A model generated the notes under the pieces. The model saw only the letters and a list, made by a program, of their open reading frames with translations, was not told the origin of the DNA and searched no databases. A program made the position numbers and the translations under genes. From NCBI GenBank assembly GCA_900546925.1, contig UREV01000002.1, forward strand, positions 1 through 64,000: a stretch of DNA of 64,000 bases, in the 5' to 3' direction. This document shows positions 34,333 through 41,755 of the stretch, one piece after another (within the stretch, counting starts at the first letter, position 1; every line of letters starts with the position of its first letter). The stretch comes from an uncultured Bacteroides sp. Its GTDB lineage: Bacteria > Bacteroidota > Bacteroidia > Bacteroidales > UBA932.

Positions 34333-35850
34333 CTAAACGAGAGAGCAGATGAAATGGGCAAACGGCTCAATATCCTCTTCGACGCTGGCCTTCTCCAGAC
34401 TGGCCATGTATTCCTCACGCCTCTCCACCGGCACGACAATCCAGGGATAGCCGCACGTCACCAACTGGCTATTCATTGTAAAGCGAGCCGTGCGCCCATT
34501 CCCGTCCATAAACGGATGGATGTAAACGAAGAAGAAATGCCCCAGAACGGCACGAACAAAGGCATCTGTTTCCTCCTGCATCAACTTGGACAAAGCCATC
34601 ATCGCATCCAAGACAGCGTCCGGATTGAGCGGAACATGCATGGAATTGCGGATATACACTTGGTGTGTCCTGTAGCCGACAAGGTCCGAAGCTTTGATGA
34701 TGCCAGCCCGGATACATGGCTCAAATAGCTGGAAATGCCAACTCTGATGATTCTTGACATACATCTGAGAGGGATCCTGTCCAGCAAACACCTCAGCGAT
34801 ATTCTGCCGTAATAACTGGTAGGACTGATAATACCCGCGAGCAGCCAGGGCGTTCTTCCGCTCCTTGTCTTCTTCATTGTTCTTAGGGTCCCAGTTTCCA
34901 CTCCGCACCTTTTCCAGCAAGCCCTCCGTAATCTTATAACCTTCTATTGACAAGGAGTTGTAACTATCCTTGATATAGGTTGCATCCATCATTGCCAGCA
35001 CGGATGTGACGTCCTGCGGTTTTTGCACGATGCCGGCCGAGGCAAGACAGGAAATCACCGCCGGACGCATCTTCTGCCACATAAGTTTAATGCGGGCAGC
35101 ATAAGGAGATGTCTCAATGATGTCAACTCGGACGTCTTCTTCGAAAGGATTCTCTTCCTTTACGACATAGCCCACCTGGCGCATCATTGAAAGCATGGAG
35201 TCAGCCAACTCTTCTCGCCCAATAGAGCGAAAGGCGCCGGCGACTCTTCCCGCCCGCGTCGTATGGCCGCCATCAATTGCAGTCGTTATAACAGGTGATA
35301 CATCCCTGATGATAGATAGGCACGTACGAGCCTCCAGAGCATTCCTGCGATAATAATCCGGACCGACCATAAGAAGGGCATAGGACAGAGGATATAAACG
35401 GATGCCATATCTTGGGTCCCGTTCGATGACCGGAGGAAGCGACGCCTTGATGTCCAGAATAGATGTACCAAACGGTAGATTCAGAATGTTGTTTGTTCCC
35501 ATGATGCTCCGGACAATCAGTTGCTTGGGAATAACGGTCTTTCCGCTATAATAATATAAGGACAGCTCCGGAGAAAGACACCAACGCTCTCCAAACTTAC
35601 TTTCAAGATAGGCCGCGACAAAAGACCAATATGACACATACCAGACAGTAGAATCTCCCTCACTCCCCGGAAACGAAGGGATATACCATCCCTTTATGAC
35701 CATCTTGAGGTAGCCAGCATCAACCAGACGCTCCGTATGGATACGTCCAATAGTATCAGCTCCCTGAATAACAAGATTTTCTCCATGGCTATCCTGATAT
35801 GCCTTCAGGACAGCCAAAGACTCTGCCATTTTTTCTTGTATAGTTGCCAT
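34333..35850 (-). CDS. Fic family protein with N-terminal winged-helix-like region
   Basis: A 505-residue Fic protein. The catalytic loop HPFMDGNGRTARF near residue 445 matches HxFx(D/E)GNGRxxR, so AMP-transfer or a related nucleotidyl transfer is possible. An inhibitory-type motif SLSIEG (S/T-xxx-E-G/N) lies before the Fic core near residue 300. The N-terminal ~200 residues resemble the AbiEi-type antitoxin/regulator region (winged helix, then GWYIPSFPG-like strands). Four iterons with exact 24-bp spacing cover its promoter and start codon, suggesting autoregulation. It is the first gene of the accessory island. Confidence 0.88.
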   Translation of the reverse strand: MATIQEKMAESLAVLKAYQDSHGENLVIQGADTIGRIHTERLVDAGYLKMVIKGWYIPSFPGSEGDSTVWYVSYWSFVAAYLESKFGERWCLSPELSLYYYSGKTVIPKQLIVRSIMGTNNILNLPFGTSILDIKASLPPVIERDPRYGIRLYPLSYALLMVGPDYYRRNALEARTCLSIIRDVSPVITTAIDGGHTTRAGRVAGAFRSIGREELADSMLSMMRQVGYVVKEENPFEEDVRVDIIETSPYAARIKLMWQKMRPAVISCLASAGIVQKPQDVTSVLAMMDATYIKDSYNSLSIEGYKITEGLLEKVRSGNWDPKNNEEDKERKNALAARGYYQSYQLLRQNIAEVFAGQDPSQMYVKNHQSWHFQLFEPCIRAGIIKASDLVGYRTHQVYIRNSMHVPLNPDAVLDAMMALSKLMQEETDAFVRAVLGHFFFVYIHPFMDGNGRTARFTMNSQLVTCGYPWIVVPVERREEYMASLEKASVEEDIEPFAHFICSLV

Positions 35851-35938
35851 ATTAGTATTTAGCGCACTGCCGATATTAGTTTATATCGCATGAATAATAT
35901 TAGTATATTTTGTATTACTATTATTAGTTTATTTTGCA
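35849..35938 (-). promoter_or_regulatory. Four 18-bp iterons with 24-bp period at the fic start
   Basis: Four copies of ATATTAGTWTATTTTGCA start at 35849, 35873, 35897 and 35921, separated by 6-bp unrelated linkers. The first copy overlaps the fic start codon by two bases and the last ends at the -7 box. The 24-bp period is slightly more than two helical turns. Cooperative binding of a repressor, possibly the Fic protein's own N-terminal domain, is the natural reading. Confidence 0.8.
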
Positions 35939-35944
35939 AATATA
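35937..35944 (-). promoter_or_regulatory. -7 box for the fic gene
   Basis: Reads TATATTTG on the minus strand, an exact TAnnTTTG match next to the fourth iteron. The start of transcription would lie inside the iteron array. Confidence 0.5.
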
Positions 35945-36133
35945 ATATAATAATTAGATTTATCCGCAATAACTGCAACAAGAATATTATTCTTCCTGCA
36001 CTTTCCGGCGCCAGCGGTGGACGGGTTCGCCAATATCTTCGAGCATCTGGTCCATGGTGTGCTTCTGGGAAATAGTCCCAAGAAAAAGCAATTGAACACA
36101 CCCAAATTCCAAATCATCCCCACCTCCCTACTA
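35945..36133 (-). other. Gap with a possible gene remnant
   Basis: After the AT-rich fic promoter, the minus strand between about 36075 and 35987 reads in one frame as a short hydrophilic tail (HTMDQMLEDIGEPVHRW) ending in a TAA at 35987-35989. It may be the 3' end of a lost gene; no family is recognised. Nothing else is visible. Confidence 0.3.
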
Positions 36134-36153
36134 CACTAACACACAGCCCCCAC

Positions 36154-36180
36154 AAAAAAGCAGAGCCACCCGACTCTGCC
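36154..36180 (-). terminator. Rho-independent terminator after WbuC copy 1
   Basis: On the minus strand: GCAGAG stem, 8-nt loop, CTCTGC, then six T. An identical terminator follows WbuC copy 3 at 45971. Confidence 0.8.
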
Positions 36181-36207
36181 TCTCAAACTATAATCTTCGT
36201 CCAGAAC

Positions 36208-36666
36208 TCAACGCCTCTCCTCAGCCGTCTCGCTCCCATCCTCTCCATACTTCCCGTCCTTAGCCTCATAAATCACACTCGGCTCCAAGACCTCCACCGT
36301 GTGCCAAACCCCGGCAGGGACCACACACCCGAACCTTCCGGCCGCCGCATCCAACACCACCCGGTCAATCTCCCGGAAACGCCTGTCTCTCAACACATTC
36401 TGAGCATCCATTCCCCGCTCAAATCCATCTCCAAGCCGCTCCTCCTCATAAAAAACCTCCGCCAACTTTCCCGTCAACAGCAGCACATTCTCCGTACTCT
36501 CCGGATGCCGATGAATCGGAACCCGTGTCCCCGGCAAAAGCGCATTGAGCATCCTCTGGCTCCCATCCGCCCCCGACGTCCGCAAATCCAAATTCTGCCG
36601 CAGCCGCACACTCGCCCCAGCTTTCGCCAGCAGCTCCCCAATTAGTTTATTGTCAATGATTTCCAT
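36208..36666 (-). CDS. WbuC family cupin-fold protein, copy 1
   Basis: A 152-residue cupin of the WbuC type, found in O-antigen and capsule loci. The N-terminal helical part (MEIIDNKLIGELLAKAGASV) is followed by the cupin strands with VPIHRHPESTENVLLL (metal-site histidines) and CVVPAGVWHTVEVLEP. I chose the ATG at 36666; an in-frame extension to 36699 lacks conservation. It differs from the copy at 46025 by one residue near the C-terminus. The biochemical role of WbuC is not established. Confidence 0.88.
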   Translation of the reverse strand: MEIIDNKLIGELLAKAGASVRLRQNLDLRTSGADGSQRMLNALLPGTRVPIHRHPESTENVLLLTGKLAEVFYEEERLGDGFERGMDAQNVLRDRRFREIDRVVLDAAAGRFGCVVPAGVWHTVEVLEPSVIYEAKDGKYGEDGSETAEERR

Positions 36667-36752
36667 ACTTATTATTTTTTTATCAATGCTGCAAGACACG
36701 TCTCGTACACATCTTCATACAGATCATACCGACCGCTCCAGGGTCGGAGTCG

Positions 36753-36962
36753 ATGTCACGTCCTCGACGGATTTCGATGTGCGCCGAGACGCACTTCGGG
36801 ATGCTCTCCCTCGGCGGATTTCAACTTTAGAATACATTGACTATCAATATATTACAAAAACACCATCCGCCGACCCCTTTAAATTTGAAGGGGTCGGCGG
36901 ATTCTAAAATCATCAATCTCCTGAACATCAACAACTTACGCCCTTCAAAATCCGCCGATCCA
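36753..36962 (+). repeat. REP-like palindromic unit D
   Basis: The core hairpin at 36865-36902 has perfect 15-bp arms (ATCCGCCGACCCCTT with AAGGGGTCGGCGGAT) and an 8-nt loop. It is flanked by ACTATCAATATATTACAAAA on the left and AACATCAACAACTTACGCC on the right, the spacer type shared by all units. The right outer arm reads AAATCCGCCGATCC. The left side also contains a GCCGAGACGCACTTCGGGA hairpin. Confidence 0.85.
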
Positions 36963-36974
36963 TCCTCCCAGGCC

Positions 36975-37209
36975 GTCCGAAAAGTCCTCGCGAAACTGAA
37001 ATACTCCGTCCTATACAAGGCCGAAAGCGGATTCTCGATTCTCACTGAGGAATGTTTGACTTTTCAGACAACCTCCACTGCCCGAAAGTACGGAACCCCA
37101 GAAAGTCCGTCAACACGTAACCGTGGAGAAGAAGCTTACCAGGGTCGGCGCGCCCACGAACCTAAAGGAGCTCAGTATCAACAAGTTATAATAACAGCCC
37201 GCGCCGAGC
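36975..37209 (+). repeat. Composite repeat block before the first ATPase cassette
   Basis: 36975-37052 matches 26510-26590. 37078-37150 matches 46783-46856 and contains the ACGTAACCGTGGAGAAG motif. 37141-37209 is a unit of the second palindrome subfamily (GGTCGGCGCGCC left arm, CCCGCGCCGAGCC right arm, spacer CAGTATCAACAAGTTATAA). No gene is supported between 36700 and 37222. Confidence 0.65.
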
Positions 37210-37222
37210 CATCGCCATTTTA

Positions 37223-37927
37223 TTATATTGAAAAGACGTAAGAATGCTCTATTCTGCGATATTCGAATCCCAAAGCCTCGATTAAAGGACAAGGAATAAT
37301 GGCACCATTATCCGATGTGGCTCTTGATTCTATTTGCAGATACTTAGAATAAGGCCTCGGGTAGACTATGGGAGTGTCTTTATATGGCTCGATCTTGTAT
37401 GCCATAAGACAAACCCTTTTGGAATAAGCATTCATGGACACTGAAATAGAGTGCACATCCATTAAATCTTTAAGACTGCTATATAATTGGTATTCACACT
37501 TCTCAAACTTTCCTCCAGGAAAAACAGTTGCTCCGTCAGTCTCACGAATAATCGCTTTCTTAAGATTTGCATCACTTCCCAACGCAGAGGTCATCTCTAT
37601 CAGCAGCACCGTTTCATGATTATCAATACACGTCAATATGAAGTCACACTTACTTCTTCCCCTCAAGAACGAAGCTGGACGTTTGCATTGATTTACAAAA
37701 TTTTCATAATGAATAATCTCCAGATTACCTTTCTCGTTATGAATGGACAACTGCCCCATACCCAAAGGAAGAATCTTTATCGGGAAGTCATCCTTTAAAT
37801 CGAAATCGACAGCGCCCGTAATCTCCGGCACTACCGTCACGCCACGCGAACTAATATTGTGTCTGACAATATAGTCCTTTTCCAACAGCTCTTTCATAAC
37901 TATTTCATAACCGTTCATATTGTTCAT
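37223..37927 (-). CDS. Possible nuclease-like partner of an AAA ATPase
   Basis: A 234-residue protein of no named family. Near residues 95-113 it has KCDFIL, then LLIEMTSALG, which looks like a degenerate PD-(D/E)XK core (Asp95, Glu111, with Thr in place of Lys). It overlaps the end of the upstream ATPase gene by 23 bp, so the pair is translationally coupled. Starts at codons 4 or 11 are also possible. By analogy with two-gene ATPase-plus-effector defence cassettes it may be the effector, but that is inference. Confidence 0.6.
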   Translation of the reverse strand: MNNMNGYEIVMKELLEKDYIVRHNISSRGVTVVPEITGAVDFDLKDDFPIKILPLGMGQLSIHNEKGNLEIIHYENFVNQCKRPASFLRGRSKCDFILTCIDNHETVLLIEMTSALGSDANLKKAIIRETDGATVFPGGKFEKCEYQLYSSLKDLMDVHSISVSMNAYSKRVCLMAYKIEPYKDTPIVYPRPYSKYLQIESRATSDNGAIIPCPLIEALGFEYRRIEHSYVFSI

Positions 37928-39137
37928 ATATCTGATCCAGCGGAGCCGAAAGATACTCAGGATTAATCAGATGTGCATTACGGAGTTTCAAATCTCTAAT
38001 TTCGCCATTCTCAATAGCCCATACAGAGACATCGTTCCAGTCAAGCGAAACAATTCCATTGTCCCTCATGCCGACATCATTTCGCTTGACCAATAAATTC
38101 AATTGATTCAAGATATATGGACTGTGGGTCGTAAGCAGAAACTCATGTCCGCATTTTCCTTGGCATAAGGAGACTAGCATATCGATAAAACTCATCTGAG
38201 TCGAAGGATACAGATTCTGTTCAGGTTCTTCGATTATGAATATCGTTTTGGAAGGAACTGTCAATCTTTTAAATGCCTCTTGATATGACTTCACAAGTTC
38301 CTTATACTCAGCATTTCCACGATGAAGGCCATCATTAATTGACACAATCAATTCACGCCTGTCGACATCTTTAAACTCAGGATAAACACGTTTGAGAACC
38401 AGCTCATCAATCAGCTTTTTCTGTCTGTTTTTAGTCTTGGAGTCAAGGTCGAAGGATAACTTTTCTTCAAAAGAATGGAAATACTCACCCGTAAAATAAC
38501 GAAGCATCACTATCATTGGCACGACCGATTGTAATCCGCTGGAAGCAGCCCCCAAAGCTATACCATAAGACATTCCATTTGAATGTTCAATCCTATCTTT
38601 AAGTTTGAACTCACGATCATCGTAGAAATACTTCACCCCGAGATTCAACACATCAGTCTTATTCTCTGGAGCAAAGAACTCTCTTGCATTGAACCAGTCG
38701 AACAAGAAACTCCTGAGATTTGTCTGGCCGAACTCAAACCCCTGCAATTCCGGCAAGGTTACAAGATTTCGTTCGGAAGGGATATAACAAATCTTCGGGC
38801 GAGAATACTTTTCCAGCGCCTTATGAGTAATCTTGAAGTTTCCCGCCTCGTAACGCAGATGAATAAAGTCTGATTCGAAGTCGACAAAAGACTCCTCGCC
38901 GAAGTAACCATTCAACTTGTGAAAGTTTTCAACCAACTGTATGAAAGCTTTACCATCAGCGACGACATTTTCATCCAATGCAGTCAAAGATTCCTTTTCA
39001 ATCCACTTGCAAGTACTGAGAACCTTAGCGATAGTACTCTTACCGCAACTTTGAGGTCCAATCAAGAAATTGAACCTGTTGAGTTCCATATCAACCTTTC
39101 TAATCGGGCCGACGTTCTTTATTATCAAGTGTTCCAT
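37905..39137 (-). CDS. AAA family ATPase (AAA_15/OLD-like), cassette 1
   Basis: A 410-residue ABC/SMC-like ATPase. It shows Walker A (LIGPQSCGKSTIAK), the signature-like block GAASSGLQSVVPMI, Walker B (IFIIEEPEQNLYP) and the H-loop TTHSPYILNQL. There is no TOPRIM domain as in full OLD nucleases, so the effector must be separate; the overlapping downstream gene is the likely one. A -7 box lies at 39163. It is flanked by WbuC modules inside the accessory island, a typical place for anti-phage cassettes. Confidence 0.85.
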   Translation of the reverse strand: MEHLIIKNVGPIRKVDMELNRFNFLIGPQSCGKSTIAKVLSTCKWIEKESLTALDENVVADGKAFIQLVENFHKLNGYFGEESFVDFESDFIHLRYEAGNFKITHKALEKYSRPKICYIPSERNLVTLPELQGFEFGQTNLRSFLFDWFNAREFFAPENKTDVLNLGVKYFYDDREFKLKDRIEHSNGMSYGIALGAASSGLQSVVPMIVMLRYFTGEYFHSFEEKLSFDLDSKTKNRQKKLIDELVLKRVYPEFKDVDRRELIVSINDGLHRGNAEYKELVKSYQEAFKRLTVPSKTIFIIEEPEQNLYPSTQMSFIDMLVSLCQGKCGHEFLLTTHSPYILNQLNLLVKRNDVGMRDNGIVSLDWNDVSVWAIENGEIRDLKLRNAHLINPEYLSAPLDQIYEQYERL

Positions 39138-39162
39138 CTTCGCGTGATATCAATTATACTCC

Positions 39163-39170
39163 CAAATCTA
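39163..39170 (-). promoter_or_regulatory. -7 box for ATPase cassette 1
   Basis: Reads TAGATTTG on the minus strand, an exact TAnnTTTG match 26 bp before the ATG at 39137. Confidence 0.5.
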
Positions 39171-39248
39171 ATAATAATTTTCAGTATAGACAAGCAGGGA
39201 TGGTCCACTGACGTTCCCGAGGAACGTAACTGTATTTTTCCGATTAGT

Positions 39249-39404
39249 TTATTTCGGAACCCGCGTCCCCGGCAAAAGCGCATTGAGCATCCGCTGACTC
39301 CCATCCGCCCCCGACGTCCGCAAATCCAAATTCTGCCGCAACCGCGCACTCGCCCCAGCTTTCTCCAGCAGCTCCCCAATTAGTTTATTGTCAATGATTT
39401 CCAT
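39249..39404 (-). pseudogene. WbuC family cupin fragment, copy 2 (N-terminal only)
   Basis: Encodes the first ~50 residues of WbuC (MEIIDNKLIGELLEKAGASA through LLPGTRVP), closely related to copies 1 and 3, then stops at a junction near 39248. The cupin core is missing. Upstream, the frame shows the tail of the gene that once preceded it (SMNLFEDLYETCLAALIK). The junction sequence is TTAGTTTATTTCGG. This is a scar of a rearrangement that brought in cassette 1. Confidence 0.85.
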
Positions 39405-39479
39405 ACTATTAATTTTTATCAATGCAGCAAGACACGTCTCGTACAGATCTTCAAACAGATTCATACTGACCGCTCCATG

Positions 39480-39548
39480 GTCGGCTCGCCCACAAACTTA
39501 AAAACACTAAGTATCAACAAGTTATAACAACGACCCGCGCCGAGCCAT
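39480..39548 (+). repeat. Palindromic unit of the GTCGGCGCG-like subfamily
   Basis: The left arm is GGTCGGCTCGCC, the right arm CCCGCGCCGAGCC, and the spacer AAGTATCAACAAGTTATAAC. It is homologous to 37141-37209 and 46846-46918. The rest of 39405-39618 shows only the 5' flank of the WbuC fragment and an AT-rich tail. Confidence 0.65.
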
Positions 39549-39618
39549 CCCCGAATCAAACTCTACACCCCCTTAACAATCTCCCCTAGTTTATTTTTGC
39601 TTCTTTAACAACACCACC

Positions 39619-39910
39619 CTACTTCCCCAAAGAAGCCAAATACTCCTCATACAAATAATAAAACCTCCTCATAAACACCACATACGCCCCACTCAATATA
39701 GCGGCCACCCCAATCTCCGAATGCTCCCTGCAGACAGCACCATACCAGCATTGACAGCGGGAAGATGATACCACCACCTCTCAATACAATGGTCGAGTGG
39801 CGGCTTCTCTCATTAGATTTGTCTATGATGTTACACTTGTCAGCTATCTTGAAGTAGATTAACTCCAAGGCCACAAGTATCACAGCTATAATAATGTATA
39901 TCCAAATCAT
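39619..39910 (-). pseudogene. Chimeric remnant of polysaccharide genes
   Basis: The 5' part (39910 down to about 39745) encodes the N-terminus of an MraY/WecA-like glycosyl-1-phosphate transferase (LELIYFKIADKCNIIDKSNE, then HSTIVLRGGGIIFP), normally ~320 residues. In another frame, 39742-39619 encodes the C-terminus of a different protein (EIGVAAILSGAYVVFMRRF, ending ASLGK at a TAG at 39619-39621). Two ancestral capsule genes were therefore fused by deletion and are no longer functional. A GCATTGAC octamer lies at the junction (39748). Confidence 0.7.
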
Positions 39911-39921
39911 ATATTATTCTT

Positions 39922-41031
39922 TTAATTATCGTTTTTATCTAATTCATCTAACGACAAAGTTGTAACAGGTATAATCGGAAGAGTCCTCGCCACAATATCC
40001 GCATTTCCGAATTCCAGCCATTCTTTCCAGTCAGCCGCTAAATCAGCCTCTTCAAATGCGGCAATAGGAGTGTTGTCTTCTCTTATCTTCAATCCCTGCT
40101 TTTTACAAACCTCATCCATAAAAGCCATTTCCCTGTCATTACAATAACGCTCCAAACATAGTTCTACCGCATCTCTTGTCACCTCATCTGATACCTGTAT
40201 TTTCCTTGACAGTTTCGATAGCTTGTCTTTAGGGATAAACCGGTTTTGTCTGTAAGACATATCAAACACAACCTTTGAAGCTTCTATGTCATGCTTAAAG
40301 AACACCTTTTCGAAATAAGGGCAATCGTTGAAGTTTTCCCCCCACTTCATTCCATAGCCAAAAGAAGACTGCTTTGTAGGACGGGCAAAGTACTGATATC
40401 CTATCACAACATTCTTGTCAAAGAAATCCTCCGGCAAGTTACCCTTTATGTAATCCTTTGAGATATACATCACTCCATAGCCATCTCCATAATTTCTTCC
40501 CACCGGATAATATGTATCCGTATTCCAATCATAACCTGATGAAGCAAAGAATGCGGCTACCCATTTGCTATTGGTAACGTCTAAATATTCAGTCGAAAGC
40601 CCGTAGTGTTGCGCCAGAGCCACTGGATTAACCATTATATTCTGAGCTACAACACAATACACCGGATGCTTTCTCAGAAGCAACACAAACTCACAGACCT
40701 TAATCAGTTTTGCTATCACTTCTTCATCCGTCGGCTCCTCTCCCTTTTTCTTTCCTCTAAATAGGGTTGCCAGACAAGGCTCATAATAAGTACTCTGTCC
40801 TCTATAATACCTAAAAGGCGACTGGGACATAGGCATCAAGTGCACAATATTTCTGTTCTGCCTTTCCGACACAAAACCATACCGTCCCTCATCAAAATAG
40901 CTTGGAGAAGGTACTTGTGTAATGACTGGGCGCACCAAGTCATTCTCAATAGCTGAAATCTTCTCTACCACATCTAGGATGGTGGGTAGCGCATCTATTT
41001 CTTCAGGTGTAAACAGAGACTCCTTTTTCAT
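39922..41031 (-). CDS. FRG domain protein
   Basis: A 369-residue protein with an FRG domain (PF08867). The hallmark RGQ lies at residues 77-79 (FRYYRGQ). The second block AQHYGLSTEYLDVTNSKW, then VAAFFAS, spans residues 140-164, with His142 and Asp151. The FRG domain is of unknown activity and is frequent near bacterial defence genes. A C-terminal ~130-residue extension has no recognised domain. It is the third gene of an operon with a TPR protein (4-bp overlap) and a TPR-FRG fusion. Confidence 0.85.
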   Translation of the reverse strand: MKKESLFTPEEIDALPTILDVVEKISAIENDLVRPVITQVPSPSYFDEGRYGFVSERQNRNIVHLMPMSQSPFRYYRGQSTYYEPCLATLFRGKKKGEEPTDEEVIAKLIKVCEFVLLLRKHPVYCVVAQNIMVNPVALAQHYGLSTEYLDVTNSKWVAAFFASSGYDWNTDTYYPVGRNYGDGYGVMYISKDYIKGNLPEDFFDKNVVIGYQYFARPTKQSSFGYGMKWGENFNDCPYFEKVFFKHDIEASKVVFDMSYRQNRFIPKDKLSKLSRKIQVSDEVTRDAVELCLERYCNDREMAFMDEVCKKQGLKIREDNTPIAAFEEADLAADWKEWLEFGNADIVARTLPIIPVTTLSLDELDKNDN

Positions 41032-41753
41032 CCTATCTTTTGCTCATCCAACGTTCCAATCAGATTCTTCGCATCCTCGTCACGCCCCATCTTATATAGA
41101 ATTTTGGCTCTTCTGATGGCGCAACGCAGGAAGAGATCGAAATTGTGGCTTTCTTTTATATATCTCTCTGCACGATACACCTCACTCAGTGATGTCTCAA
41201 GTTTGCCCATCTTAACGAACAAAGCTGACATATCCATAATAATCATAGCCAAGTCAGTCAGACAATGTGCCTGTTCTGCCATTTCAGCTGCTTTTGTCAT
41301 GAATTCAATGGCTTTCAGATAGTCTCCTTCATGTCCCGCAATGGTCCCTTGAATCAGATAGGGCCTTGATTTCAGTTCTGGTGCTTTGGCAGTAGCAAGC
41401 GCTTTTTCAGCATAGTCAAATGCTTCTTCTTTCTTATCTAATTGAAGATAATAAGTGCTGATAAGACCTGCAGCAGCAGCTTTGTTATCTCCATTTTCGG
41501 TACACTCATAGCATTGTATCAAGTACTTGATACCTTCTTCCATCTTGCCCATCTGGATTTGGCAGTCTGCCATGAGCCTATAGACAGCTGCCTTTATTGG
41601 GGACTGAATCTCATTGCCCTCCATTTTCCCTTCTGCCTGTTGAAGCAGATTTATGGCATCAAGCGACCGGTATGTCTGGAGATAGAATCCTGTTTTACCA
41701 AGAAGCTTATCTATCTCTTTCTCTATAGGCGACAGTTCAATCTGTTTTTCCAT
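41028..41753 (-). CDS. Tetratricopeptide repeat protein
   Basis: A 241-residue all-helical protein made of TPR-like helix pairs, for example AAVYRLMADCQIQMGKMEEG, KAAAAGLISTYYLQLDKKEE and KSRPYLIQGTIAGHEGDYLK. There is no signal peptide, so it is cytoplasmic. It lies between the two FRG proteins, with a 4-bp overlap downstream and 2 bp upstream. It is probably a scaffold or sensor that binds the TPR-FRG partner. Confidence 0.85.
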   Translation of the reverse strand: MEKQIELSPIEKEIDKLLGKTGFYLQTYRSLDAINLLQQAEGKMEGNEIQSPIKAAVYRLMADCQIQMGKMEEGIKYLIQCYECTENGDNKAAAAGLISTYYLQLDKKEEAFDYAEKALATAKAPELKSRPYLIQGTIAGHEGDYLKAIEFMTKAAEMAEQAHCLTDLAMIIMDMSALFVKMGKLETSLSEVYRAERYIKESHNFDLFLRCAIRRAKILYKMGRDEDAKNLIGTLDEQKIG

Positions 41754-41755
41754 TA

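Larger units (their letters stand above)
36134..36961 (-). repeat. Long direct repeat, copy 1 (WbuC module)
   Basis: Collinear and nearly identical, without a visible indel, to 45951-46778, at a constant offset of 9,817 bp. It contains a terminator, the complete WbuC gene, the tail of an older upstream frame (DLYEDVYETCLAALIKK) and REP-like unit D. The two copies bracket the ATPase/nuclease and FRG-TPR cassettes. Confidence 0.85.

Noticed and set aside
34333..35850. Fic gene as an ordinary FicT/FicA toxin-antitoxin pair
   Set aside because: No separate small antitoxin gene is adjacent. The inhibitory-type motif lies within the same protein.
35849..35938. Regular 24-bp repeat array as a CRISPR
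   Set aside because: Repeats are only 18 bp with 6-bp linkers, the array has four units, and no cas genes are near. The position over a promoter fits operator iterons.
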